Shown one piece after another: positions 36,634 to 47,941 of a stretch of DNA of 64,000 nucleotides. Source of the DNA: Lepraria neglecta. Its lineage: Eukaryota; Ascomycota; Lecanoromycetes; Lecanorales; Stereocaulaceae. Position 1 is the stretch's first letter. Each line of letters opens with the position of its first letter. The notes beneath the pieces were generated by a model. It saw nothing but the letters and a program-made list of their open reading frames with translations. It was not told the DNA's origin and ran no database searches. The position numbers and the translations under genes are program-made. Where the stretch lies: positions 3,596,001 to 3,660,000 of the forward strand of contig CM065649.1 in NCBI GenBank assembly GCA_033220425.1, in the 5' to 3' direction.

Positions 36634-37119
36634 ATGTTGACGGATAAAGATATCTCGGCATGTGTGTCATGCGTGCTTGCTGCTTATTATGGCAAACTGA
36701 TCACGGCGGCGAGGTATACAAATGTGGGCTGGCTTTACGCTTGCTGCATCGCGAGTTTGGTCTATCACTTGTGCGTGTTTGTTATTTGGTGGTTGGTAGG
36801 CAGATGGAAGCCCTTCTTATTCCTTGATGACACGGAGCGTCATCAGCGTCCGTGGGGTGACTTCGATCGATTGATCGAGTTCGGAAAACGAAGGTGGATC
36901 TGGTGGTGGAGAGGAATGTACATTCATCCAGAGCTGAGCGACATGTTTGAGAGACCGCAGCACGAGCTTCACGAGCGGCCGCACGATTTCCAGCGGCTGG
37001 AAGAGGGTGCCATTGTCCACATTCGTCACAGCAAGAGAGAGTCGGGGTGTATTCTGGAAGGTTCGAAGTATGCTCCAATCAGTCTTCTACGCGTTCACGT
37101 CTGCAGCAACCAGATATAA
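36634..37119 (+). CDS. Unknown membrane protein with Trp-rich juxtamembrane segment
   Basis: Single frame, 161 residues from ATG 36634 (the frame is open from 36595, but only via GTG). A hydrophobic block, roughly residues 8-55 (for example LYACCIASLVYHLCVFVIWW), could make two membrane helices. The following segment has FGKRRWIWWWRGMYIHPELS and a charged tail. No family recognised, no intron needed. Composition resembles a true membrane protein, but the frame lies in a gene-poor area opposite to the GrpB-like gene, so chance cannot be excluded. Confidence 0.35.
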   Translation: MLTDKDISACVSCVLAAYYGKLITAARYTNVGWLYACCIASLVYHLCVFVIWWLVGRWKPFLFLDDTERHQRPWGDFDRLIEFGKRRWIWWWRGMYIHPELSDMFERPQHELHERPHDFQRLEEGAIVHIRHSKRESGCILEGSKYAPISLLRVHVCSNQI

Positions 37120-39835
37120 GAGATAGGTCGAGTACCTAGTCGCCAAGCAATGCTTATGCAACCACCTTCGACCTTGATGTCACAATAATACCTTTGCCTT
37201 TAGACCTCGATGATCTGCGTCACCGCCTCTCCTACAACACAGTCATCGGACTCGTGCATGGCCGCACCCACAGGAGGCAGTCACAACTACCACATCTTGG
37301 CTCGCGCTCCAGACGTTGGCATATCACCATTCCATTGCCGGCCGCATGGTGTGGACAACAGTCGACTGGCAGTCCAAACAACGGGCGCGCCACCAGACCT
37401 TGCCTCCAGGTCCTCACGAGCTGCAGGAGGAACAAAGACCTGGGATCAGGGGCATGGATCTGAGAAACTTTCCCCGAACATCACCAGGGAGCCGGCCCTT
37501 CGATCCCAGGTCTCCTCTTTTGGGAACTAGCAGGACTAACGCGACAAATTCAACTCACGTGTGACGTACAATACGACACCCTTCGCAAATTAAAATGATA
37601 AGATGATAACGGTCTTGAATTCTATAGGGAGTAAGTCAAGTCCGTTTGCGTGATATTTTGTAAGACTTGGCGACGAAGCTAATGCGAGCACACATGGGCC
37701 ACCTCAGCCGTCGTCGCTCTCTTGGCATCATTGGGTTATTGGCAATCAAAAAATCGCCGGCCAGTAGGAAGATCAAGCGACATTGCAGCTGACAAAATGC
37801 AGTCTCCCGACCACGATTCTTCATTGTGCACCCAGAGAGTTGGTGTTATGAGAGAATACGGATTCAACCCGATTAGGAGCCTTGCATCATTCCTTATTTT
37901 GGGCCATGAAATACAGACCAGACCAGTCAAAGCTGCTCCAGTTAATGACAAATTGACTTAAAATAAGATCCTTGCTCCATGAACAAACAGCTTTCAGCTG
38001 AGGGCGGCCAAATTATTGCCCCGTTGTGCAGAATGCTTTCTGTTCGCAGAGGTAATCAGTGGAGCGCTTACACTGCAATCTTCCGATTCATTCATTTCCA
38101 TTTCAGCCCAAGGGGACCCTCGATCAAACGTTAAGGTAGATGGTGGAATTATCATCGTTGCAAAATCGGTGGTCGCCGATGTCCTCATGGGTGGTATCCG
38201 GTGATGTTCGGACGAAACAAATTCTTAACCTTTTGAAACAGAATCCGGCAAAGTCCACAGCTGGGTTACCATACGGTGTAGTATCCGGCCAGCTGCATAG
38301 GCACTGCATGATTGCAAGCTAGTGGCCTGTGGAGTGGTCCATTTAGGGAGGCATAAGCTGTCTAGCCTTACGAGAATGGTTTGTATGGGAGCCTCGGGAG
38401 CCATTAAGGATCGACAATGCCTAGTTTACCGAGTTCATGACCCAGGACCCTTTTCGCTCCAACGTGAACGTGCCACAGAGGAAGAGCTTTATTTCTGCTC
38501 GGCTTGATTGAGCGGGTGCTCCCATTCACGAGTGTGGCAGAATCTAGGAAGCAAGATACTTCCGCTCGTCCGTTTTCAGTATCATCGGCATTCGAACTTC
38601 CTGCCACCGACCAAAACGAGGCAGAATAGATCTATAAAAAACCAACACGGCGTAGCAAGCGGTCAAACGAAGGTTTTTCCACCAAGACCCGGCAGAAGCT
38701 TCAAGGAAGACGACATCCACTTGTCTGCGAGTCTTCACCAATCTCCCGGGATAGAGCCTTTAAGCCACACCCGGGAGATGCCATGAGGACACCAGTCAAT
38801 GAAGATATTGACTTTCGCCCGTAATTACCGCTGTCATCAGCTGGGCACAAGAGATAAGCTCCTCAGCTAAATGTGCTGGGGTAGTCTTACGGTCCATGTC
38901 ACTGTCTATGCGTGGTTTTGGCAGCCTAAGAGGTGACTCCACGAGGTGGAACGGGGAAGGAGGGCCCGAGGGCTAGACAGGAGGATGTGCACGGGGACCT
39001 CGTCACGAGTTTATAGATTCAACCTGAGACGACTACGAATGAACGAATGATAGGACAATAATAGGATAGTAGTGGCAGCTGGTCCTCAATCTGCTGCCTA
39101 CTTGATGCTGATCTGTACCTTGCTTTGCCGTAGGTGAAGATCGGCGGGAGGAAAGTTGGAAAGTCTTGGAGATGATCCCTTGTAAAGGCAGGCGCTAGTG
39201 GGGGCATGATTAAGGAGCAAGTGGAGCCAGGATGATTGACAGGCTTTGCGGCATCATCTTGTGCTTCGTGACCTTTGTGACCCTAGTGACCCTAGAGGAG
39301 CACTCTAAAGCAACTTAAGCAAGCCCCCCAATGTCAACGGTCAGCCATTCGGGCGCCTCGTTATTGTAGCCTCGGAATATAGACTTCACTTCCGTCCCCA
39401 CGCCTGTTCCCCAGACATACCACTTCCTACCATGCACAATGACTCCCTGCTGCAGTTGCTCTCCACCAGCTTCATCTCAGCTGGTCACTGCAGCAAAGTG
39501 CTCAATTCCTTATCAGCCCCTCTCCCGTGGTTACAGCACCCTGCAAGACTAACAAGGCCACAATTGCAGCCCCCAAGGTCCGACGGCTGTAGCTGCTCAA
39601 GCATCCATGCAGAGTCAGCGCATATTTTTCCGCCCCGAGAAGTGAATGCGAATCTAGATTTACGTCTTCCAGATTCCCACACTCTTCTAAGCGCTTGCTT
39701 CCTGTCAGGTTTGCTCTGACATATCTTGGGGACTACATACAGCACACGAGTCAAGTCGACTCGGGGACGGGCTCATGATGTGAGAAGAACAAAATCGACG
39801 GCATTACTCAGTGAAAGCAGAAGTGGAACGCACCG
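37120..39835. other. 2.7 kb gene-free stretch upstream of the Zn2Cys6 factor
   Basis: No frame with a domain on either strand. The right part (from about 39240) is probably the promoter and leader of the factor at 39836; an ORF from ATG 39432 (95 codons) could be an upstream ORF in that leader. Confidence 0.45.
39268..39294. repeat. Three 9-base direct repeats (GTGACCYTW)
   Basis: GTGACCTTT, GTGACCCTA, GTGACCCTA in a row, about 540 bases before the Zn2Cys6 factor ATG. Could be a clustered regulator site; chance is possible. Confidence 0.5.
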
Positions 39836-42800
39836 ATGATGCCAGAAGCCAGCGGACCTGCACGCCATGGACAGCCTCCCCAAAAGACATACACGTACCA
39901 AGAGAAAGGCAATGGGAATACGGCAGCATCCAGGCCGGACCGCAAATCAGCAACAGCAGACTCGGCGAGGACGACTGCACTGAAAGCTCGGAAACGTACC
40001 AAGACCGGCTGCCTCAGTAAGTCACTAGAGGGGCTACGACTGGAGTACCAGGATTACTGATTTGTGGTAGCATGTCGCAAGCGACGAATCAAGTGCGGCG
40101 AAGAGCGTCCGACGTGCAAGAATTGCGTCAAGTCTAAACGTGACTGCGAAGGCTACATACCTCGAGTCATCTTCAAAGATCCTCTCAGCGCTTTCCGTCC
40201 CGCTCAGCAAGGCATTGCTGCCCGAACCCAAGAACCCTCCCCGTACGATGGCAATGCAGGCATGTATGGAGGCATCTCCTCCAACTCGGCGGACGTCCCG
40301 ATCAATCCGAATTTCCAACCATATGGGGAGCCAAACCGTTATGGACAAATATCTGCAGGAAATGGCGCAACTAGTGCTACATCGGGCGAGTTCTATGGGA
40401 CTGCTGGCTACGTTTACGCTGGTCTTCCAAATCCCATGAATGACTTGGCTTTTGCACAGCAGTACCTACCACAAACAGACTATACTCAAGCCCCTTCTCA
40501 AAATGGCATTAAAGCAGAAAAGTTTGATTCTGTCTCTTACCCAGGCGTACCAAGTTTTCAGCACCAGACAACTGGCGAAAGTGACAGCGGCATCGAGATG
40601 GCTCCACCAGATCTCCCCCACGGTTGGTCAAATGGCTCACACTCATCTGGCATGCTGTCAGCAGACTTCCTACCCGATTTTGCTGAAAGCCTTAGTGGAT
40701 CGTATTCCACTCAAGTTCGTCGCAGTTACCAATGGGTAGAACCACCGGGTAATCACTTTGCTGAAAGAAAACCTTCAATTCCATCACAGCCACTTAGCGG
40801 TTATCCCAGATTAAACAATGGTGCGATTCAAGAAGCTATCAATCTTCAAATCCAATCACACGATCAACACTATGGACTTCCAGCCCAGGCTTCTTGGGCG
40901 GATGAGCCGGAGGATGAGTATTATGATGTGGATTCCGACGAGGAAGACTCTTCTATGAAACCTCATATCGGAGACACTCCCTCCCACAACCTTGGGCCGT
41001 TGATAGCAATGTCAGCAAGTCAGGACGATGGGCGCATCAGATCGATGACAGGGTTCTTGAATGAGCCCAACATACTTGCTACGTATCAGCCATCCTACTC
41101 AGTCTCCCCACTTATGGATTCTCGTACTGCACGAGTCTTTTGCCATTTCATCACGGCCACTGCACCAACACTCGCAGTGTGCGAGCGTCATCCGTCAAAT
41201 CCAGCGATAATATTCTCAGGAGTTCCTGTCCCAAAGTCGCAGCGATCGCTATGGTCGTATATGCTACCAATGATGGCACTCAGACATCAAGGACTTCTTC
41301 ATGCCATGTTGGCTTTGGCGAGTTTGCACATCTCAAAACTCCAACAGTCTTCACCTACGCCATCACTGAGGCACTATCACTTCGCGCTAAGGAGAGTGGC
41401 CAAAGCTTTGGGCAACCAGAAGAAGCGGCGTGATGTTGCTACTCTTGCTGCTACGTTGCTCCTTGGCTTCTATGAAGTGACAACAGCTGAGCACAATAAA
41501 TGGAACAGCCATCTTTCCGGCGCTCGAGAACTTATCATGGACATTGACTTTGCAGGGATAGCGAAGAGAATTGAAACTCAACGCTGCCACCAGGAAGAAG
41601 CTGAAAGCAGGCATCAGCTCCACCACGGCATGACCAATGGCTATATGCAATTACATTCACGTAGACTCTCGGATGACTTCCCACCAAAGTACGATCGACA
41701 ACTCGATGAAAACCTGATCAGCACGATCATGGGCTACCAGACTAATTACAACCAATATGGTCAAATCATTGATGAGTACGAGCCTGCTATAAAGTCAGAG
41801 ACCCCGTTGATGCCTCAAGATATCGAAAACTTTGAAGTTCAATGCGATCTCTTCTGGTGGTATGCCAAGCAGGATATGTATCAAAGTATCATTAGCGGGA
41901 ATCGTCTTCTGTAGGGTCCAATGTTCTCCGTGCCAACGTCAATTCTGGCTGACTCAGACAGACTATCTTATGATCGATGGTCCCTGTGTCCTCCCAGAGC
42001 ACCTATTGGAAGGCTGGACGCGGTGTTCGGCAGTCTTGATCACGTACTTCTGTTGATGGGTCGAATGGCCAACTTCGCCGGCAATGACCGACCCAGGAAG
42101 ATGAGAGTGCATCGGGAAAGAGAGAAGGCTGCGCAACAGCAGCGGAGCGCTTCCCAATCGGAGGCTTCTGGTACCCCAACGCAGCAAGGACCGCCGCAGA
42201 CGCCAAGCACTCAGCAACCTTCGCCGATGTACGGGTACATGCCAAATCCAGGCCAAATCCGCGTCCCTCGCGGCTTCGACCAAGCGGAACATGACCGGCT
42301 TTATACCGCCCCAGTCCCCAGCGCAGATAAATCCCTCGAAACCGCTACTCGTGAAGCCGAAGCTGAATGGGCAGACATAAGCCACGCCTTCGACGTCTAC
42401 TTCGAGTCTCTCGGCCCCGATTATGCTCCTCTCTCCCCTGAACACATGTCCCCAACATCCACCCCCTTCGGCCCCGCCCTCTACTACCGTTCCTACTCCA
42501 TTGCCTGCGTACTCATTATGTACTACTGCGGCCGCATAATCCTCGAGCGCTCAAAACCCTCCATGCCACCTGTAGCAATGGCCGCCGTAGGAATGGCCGC
42601 CCCAAGCACAGCCCAATACGCCATCACAATCGGCCGTATCTGCGCTGGCATCCAACCTATCGACAGCTCCGTCGCCTTGAACCCCCACCACGGCGCCGCC
42701 CTAATGGACAGCTGCATGGGCCTCTTCCACGCCGGCGTCCAATACCGCGAACAGGGCCAACGCGGCTGGACTGTCACGAAACTCCGCGACGTCGCCCGTC

Positions 42801-43081
42801 TGACTGGCTGGCAGACTTCAGCGCTCATCGCCAGCGGCTGTGAGACCGCTTGGCTTAAAGCAGCGGAGGCGGGTAAAGGGCCGCCGTATACGAGGACTAT
42901 GAATTCGAATGCTAAGGATGATAGAGTAGCGGGAAGGGGGAGGGATCCGAAATCTTTCGAGCACCCGCCGAAGGACAATAATGATCGTAGGTTTATTGCT
43001 GTTAATGCGGGGACCCGTGTGTATTGGGCCATTGGGCTTCTGGGCGTGGAGGAAGATATGAAGAATATGAACATCACCTGA
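39836..43081 (+). CDS. Zn2Cys6 transcription factor with fungal-specific regulatory domain
   Basis: Three exons: 39836..40016, 40071..41910 and 41962..43081, introns of 54 and 51 bases, giving about 1046 residues. The zinc cluster spans the first intron: CLTCRKRRIKCGEERPTCKN then CVKSKRDCEGY, six Cys in standard spacing, preceded by a basic KARKRTKTG. A long Pro/Ser/Gln/Tyr linker follows, with an acidic patch (EPEDEYYDVDSDEEDSS). The regulatory region runs from about residue 400 (ARVFCHFITATAPTLAVCER) to the end. The second intron has a GTAGGG donor whose TAG makes a stop in the unspliced frame; the branch GGCTGAC and the restored RLLLSYDRWSLCPPRAP motif support splicing. Targets unknown. 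Confidence 0.88.
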
Positions 43082-43748
43082 TTGAATGAGCACACATACC
43101 AAAACAGGCAACTATCAATAAATTCTGATACCAAACACACAATAATAGGGAGGGATTAGAAGGAAAGGGTCAGCAAGGAAGGGTGGGAAAAGGGCGGTGA
43201 TTCCAGGTACCAAAAGGCAACGATTACAGATACCAAACATGCGACAATAGGGAAAGGGTATGGCTCTAGGAAGGGAACTCTGGGTACGGAGCAAGAGGAG
43301 GAAATAAAAAAGGGTACGGTAACGAGTGAACGCAGCGATCGTTTGACTGACTACACACCCACTATTCGTTTCCACGCAATTATTTTTCAATACACATGCT
43401 TTGGACTTCTATTCTGTTCTGTTTTGTCACTAACATCATGTAGCTTAAGAGAAATTTGTTATGATGGTGTACGATATTTGGATAGTAGATCCTTCATTTC
43501 GAAAGCAAATAGCAGTTCGTTGTTTAATTCTAATACAACATTTTGGCCCATCAACTTAGTTCCTAGACTGCGATGAGTTCACATAGTTCATTTCACGATA
43601 GGTATAGTACCTCGGTCATGTCTCATACGCTGATACACAGTACGAAACTTCTCATACCCCCCGCGAGACGAGTCTCGCACTTCCAACGCCTGACACTCCT
43701 GCTCGCTCATCGCACCATCCTTAACCCAAGCTCACAATAATCGCCACC
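43082..43748. other. Convergent spacer between the Zn2Cys6 factor and SPC97
   Basis: 3' regions of both genes. Holds the direct repeat listed separately. No gene. Confidence 0.5.
43097..43253. repeat. Imperfect direct repeat (two units of about 50 bases)
   Basis: TACCAAAA..GGCAAC..AT then GATACCAAACAYRCRACAATAGGGA occurs at 43097..43151 and again at 43208..43253, the second copy slightly shorter. Lies in the 3' flank of the Zn2Cys6 factor. Role unknown. Confidence 0.6.
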
Positions 43749-46644
43749 CTAAAACTCTTTCCTCTCCCCCCCACCCTCCGTCGCACTCCCCAGCACCGCA
43801 CACAACCTTGACAACGCTACCGTCTCAGTCGCGGCATAATAGTCCAACGCATCAAGCAGCAGTCTCAAATGGTGGTTAAAATTATACTCGTATTTCCCCA
43901 GCATATCCGTCAGATTATCAAGTTTTTTCGCATCATATATTTTCATTTCGTCAGGGATCTGAGCGGCGGTTTTGTGTCTGTGCGAGGTGGATGTGAGGTG
44001 CGTGATGTGGGACTCTTTGCCGGCGAGGGATGGGGAGCAGGTGAAGAGGGTGCGGGAGAGGGTGGAGGTGTAGGTTGCGAACATTTGGCAGGCGGAGGTT
44101 AGTTTGCTGTGGATCTGTGTGGGGGAGAAGGGTTAGTCTGGTGGGTGGTGGAGGGGGAAATTGGGATGGGGATGGGGGGAGGAAGTACCTTGAGGAGTTT
44201 GGAATTCATGAGCATGCATTCTTTGAGGCATGTATCTAGGAAATCGACATGGTCTTCCATCAATTCATCAACTGTCCTGGTGACTTTCTGGGACCCAGGA
44301 CGGCCATTTTTGTCTTGATTGTCGCCGTTGACGCGGGCCATGAGTGCTTGCCAGTTGGGCTCTATGACTTCGGATGTGCAGTAGTAGAGGGTCTGCTGGA
44401 CAAAGACGAGCATTCTCGCTCGTAGCGTCCATGCTCTCCGCTTCCACATTTCGAGCTTTGGATCTCCGCTCTTGTGCGTCCAGCTGAGGACTTTGTTGTG
44501 GTCTTCCCAGCTATTAACCAGGAGACCCTCTAGGTGCCGCATTGATAGGAGGTATCGAAATAGGATTTGGTATCGGAAGACGGTTTTGCTGCTGATGACG
44601 AGGGATAGAGGGAAGGGGACCGAGAATTTGAATTCGAGCGCTTCGAATCCTGTCATCTTGTCCTCTTCTTCTGTGGCAGGTTTTGTGGCAGGCGTTCGAT
44701 ACCGGTCTTCGGTATCGGGAGCGGGCATTTCGTCGAATCCTCTCACGTTGACGACACGCATTACCAATTGGGTCAGGCCAACATTATTCATCTGTACTTT
44801 GATGTCTTCCTTGAATGGGTCCTGGGCAGCCACTGTCCCTGGCTGGCGCAGCACAAGATCCAGTAGCGATTGCAGTTTGCCCACATTGACGAGTCTCCAG
44901 GGTTTCTTCAACTCTGAGGTGCTGAGGTCGAGGAAGTATGTGAAGAAGTCGGACCGGTCGAGGAAAAAGTAGTGTTTCATGGAGCGTAGTCGAGCCCCTA
45001 GGGCGTGTGTAGTAACGAGCAAATTAAGTAACGACGAGTTCGCGTGAGCATAAGCACTATTGACGTTGTCGAGAAATTGGGGATCGTCAAACGACTTCGG
45101 CACGTCTTTGACCTCCTTGCTAACATCCACTCCTCCACACTCTCGCACAACATTTAGGTACTTCCCAGCCAAAAGCACCTTGTCCTTGACACCCTCCAGC
45201 TGTGGCGGCACATCGTTATCGCGTATCGTATATCGTTTCTCCCAATACTCATCCGTGTAATCTTCTTCCAACTTTTCTCGCTTTATGCTCTGCTGCTCCT
45301 TGATGAGGAACTCACCATGAGGATCCTTGATGCCACCATGATGGAGCCATTCGTTCAACATTGCCATATACGGTCGGCTGGCATCTCGTAGCAGTGTCTG
45401 GAGAAGAGTCCTCGCTGCAGGGTCACCCGACATGAAAGACAGCCGTTCTGTCAAGAGCCGTAGGACGTTGCCTCCTTTGCACACCTTCTTAGACATACTA
45501 CCAGGAGCGAGGTCACCACCTTCTCGAAGCTGCTCAAGGATATTGTCGACGTCGTCAAAGCCGTCGACCGAATCGTCTAGATCGTCCTCCAGCAGAGCGT
45601 TCTTCTTCAGTATCTCCTGTCCCAACGTATAGAGCTGGAACATCATGTGGCTTGTGGGCAGTGTATGTAGATGAAGTAAATGTAGCGTAAATGAAGCGTT
45701 ACTGAGAAGCTGATGTTCGAGCTGCACAATGAGTACAAGGTAGTCCTTCAGCAACTTCGATATCGAGGCGCATAACGCATGGTTGATAGCTCCAAATTCC
45801 TCTCTGCTCTGAACCTCAATAAAAGCTTCCATAGCTTTGTAGTATGTAGCTATCTTCAGCACCGAAGTAGTAAGATCTCGAAGACTAGGATCCAGCCCTG
45901 GTAGAATTCGAAAGCCTGGTCCAGCCAGACGATCCTTCTCTTGAGCAGGATCATACTTCTCAGCGTAGCGAATATATTGCCCTTCGTAACCCATAAAGAC
46001 GAACAATAGGTCCTCCAGAATAGCAGATTCCTGCTTGTCGGCTGTCAAGTTCTTCAATGGCTCTGGCTCGAGGGATTCAGATAGGAGGGACGAGAGGGTG
46101 GGTATGGAGATGCGTGAGGCTAGAGGAGCTGTGGTATGAGGTATGAGCGAAGCCTGAGGGGTCCATGGCGCTGCTAAAGACACACTGTCAGCGCCGATAC
46201 CGTTTAGATCTCTCCTTGCTGGCTTCAGCAAAACTCACGGAGCACCTTCTTCTCCTTCCTAGGCGCAGGGGCCGGCCTCTCCGCCGGCCTACTCCCCTGC
46301 CTCGAAGGCAAATCTGACGGAATCCGGTCGTCCGCCTCATCTCGCACAGGTACTTTCACCGGACTCCTCGTTCGAACCTGCAAATTATCTCTCGTAGCCA
46401 AATGCACCCTGCCTGTCTGCCATTCACTGAACCTCCCGCTACCTCCATTGACTTTACTCGTACCCGACGCGTTCCTTCTGTGGGGAGGATTGCTCGCAGA
46501 ATCCTCTGGTATCACCTCCCCAGAAGAAAGGGGCCTTTCCTTTGCTGCAACACGAGAGGAGGGAACTCGAGACTTCACGCCTGATGGTGCTGAGGGTCGC
46601 CTGCTATTGTCTGCTGCGTTGCGGGCGTTTGTGGAGGTCGACAT
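43749..46644 (-). CDS. SPC97: Gamma-tubulin complex component 2 (Spc97/Alp4/GCP2)
   Basis: Three exons: 46644..46239, 46173..44189 and 44114..43749, introns of 65 and 74 bases, encode 918 residues. A disordered Ser/Arg-rich N-terminus is followed by the GCP N-terminal (GRIP1) domain starting near ILEDLLFVFMGYEGQYIRY, with LLSNASFTLHLLHLHTLP and DPHGEFLIKEQQSIKREKL, then GKYLNVVRECGG and MKHYFFLDRSDFFTYFLDL. The C-terminal (GRIP2) domain includes VFRYQILFRYLLSMRHLE and DFLDTCLKECMLMNSKLL. These fit GCP2 better than GCP3. Known role: part of the gamma-tubulin small complex that nucleates microtubules at spindle pole bodies. It is divergent from PUP2 with 308 bases between the ATGs. Confidence 0.92.
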
Positions 46645-46952
46645 GGTAGCTTTCCATCGATTTAATCCCAGTGTCCCTGATATGTCGTAGCTCTCGTGAT
46701 ATCATTCTCATGGGCGCAGTGTTGTGGGGGAGAAGCAGAACCAGGACGCGCCTTGAGTATTGCTTGGCATTCAGCCTTACGATATTCGTTTGCTTGGCGC
46801 GGATTTTGGGTGATGGTTCTTGCGTAGACCTAGCTAGCACGGACAAAGTATCTGGCATTTTACAACCCTTCATAGCATCCTGAGTTTGAGTCGGATCACC
46901 CGGGAATTATCTCTTCAGCCTCTACAGCTACCTCAACCACTAGTCCTTCAAA
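46645..46952. promoter_or_regulatory. Shared promoter region of SPC97 and PUP2
   Basis: 308 bases between two divergent ATGs. No TATA box or proteasome-type GGTGGCAAA element was found by eye. Confidence 0.6.
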
Positions 46953-47941
46953 ATGTTTATTGCACGGTCAGAATATGGTATGCCTCGTCCTCAAGCTCCA
47001 AGCATGTCGTACACCAGCTAACATAGCTTTCAGACCGGGGCATAAAGTACTTGACTCCCTCTTGATTTCAAGGTCACCCACTGATTCTTTGTCTCCAGTA
47101 CCTTCTCCCCCGAAGGCCGCCTCTTTCAAGTCGAATACTCCCTCGAAGCCATCAAACTCGGTTCAACAGCAATAGGCGTACGTACACACATGCCACATCC
47201 CCCACCTATCCACAGCCCCGCTAACTAACAGCCGCACCACAGATCGCCACATCCCATGGCGTCCTCCTCGGCGTCGAAAAGCGCGTAACATCCACCCTCC
47301 TCGAAACTTCCTCGGTAGAAAAAATCGTCGAAATAGACTCCCACATCGGCTGCGCCATGTCTGGCCTCCAAGCCGACGCCCGCAGCATGATCGAACACGC
47401 CCGCGTCGAGTCCCAAAACCATTCCTTTCATTATAATGAGAGGCTGGGGGTGGAGAGCTGCACGCAAGCGATTTGTGATTTGGCGCTTCGGTTTGGGGAG
47501 GGCGCGGATGGGGAGGAGAGCGTGATGAGTAGGCCATTTGGGGTTGCGTTGTTGATTGCGGGGATTGATGAGGAGGGGCCGCAGCTGTAGGTTTTTTGAC
47601 TCCTGATTGTGGTGCTGGGGAGGGAAAGGGGGGTTTTTGGAGGGCATGGGCTGATGAGAGACAGGTATCACGCAGAGCCATCAGGGACGTTCTACCGCTA
47701 CGATGCTAAAGCTATTGGTTCGGGGAGCGAAGGTGCACAAGCAGAATTACAGAATGAGTTTCACAAGTCGTTGACGCTCGAGGAGGCGGAGACGTTGGTG
47801 CTGAAGACGCTGAAGCAGGTGATGGAGGAGAAGCTGGATTCGAAGAATGTGCAGCTGGCGAGTGTGACGAAGGAGAAGGGGTTTAGGATCTATAGTGATG
47901 AGGAGATGGCTGTGGTGGTTGAGCGGTTACCTACGAATTGA
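46953..47941 (+). CDS. PUP2: 20S proteasome subunit alpha 5
   Basis: Five exons: 46953..46977, 47034..47046, 47099..47177, 47243..47586 and 47665..47941, introns of 56, 52, 65 and 78 bases, encode 245 residues. Exon 2 is a 13-base micro-exon; with it the N-terminus reads [20 protein letters not shown], the exact proteasome alpha-type signature, followed by [19 protein letters not shown]. Downstream, [19 protein letters not shown] and [14 protein letters not shown] and the alpha-5 C-terminal half ([28 protein letters not shown]) confirm the subunit. Known role: structural outer ring of the 20S core. The exon 4 end (CT|GTAGGT) again hides a TAG that is a stop if unspliced. Confidence 0.95.

Noticed and set aside
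41912-41914. Premature TAG in the Zn2Cys6 factor
   Set aside because: Explained by a 51-base intron with good branch and acceptor that restores a sensible protein.
47587-47589. Apparent stop splitting PUP2
   Set aside because: It lies in the donor GTAGGT of a normal 78-base intron; the joined protein matches alpha 5 through the C-terminus.
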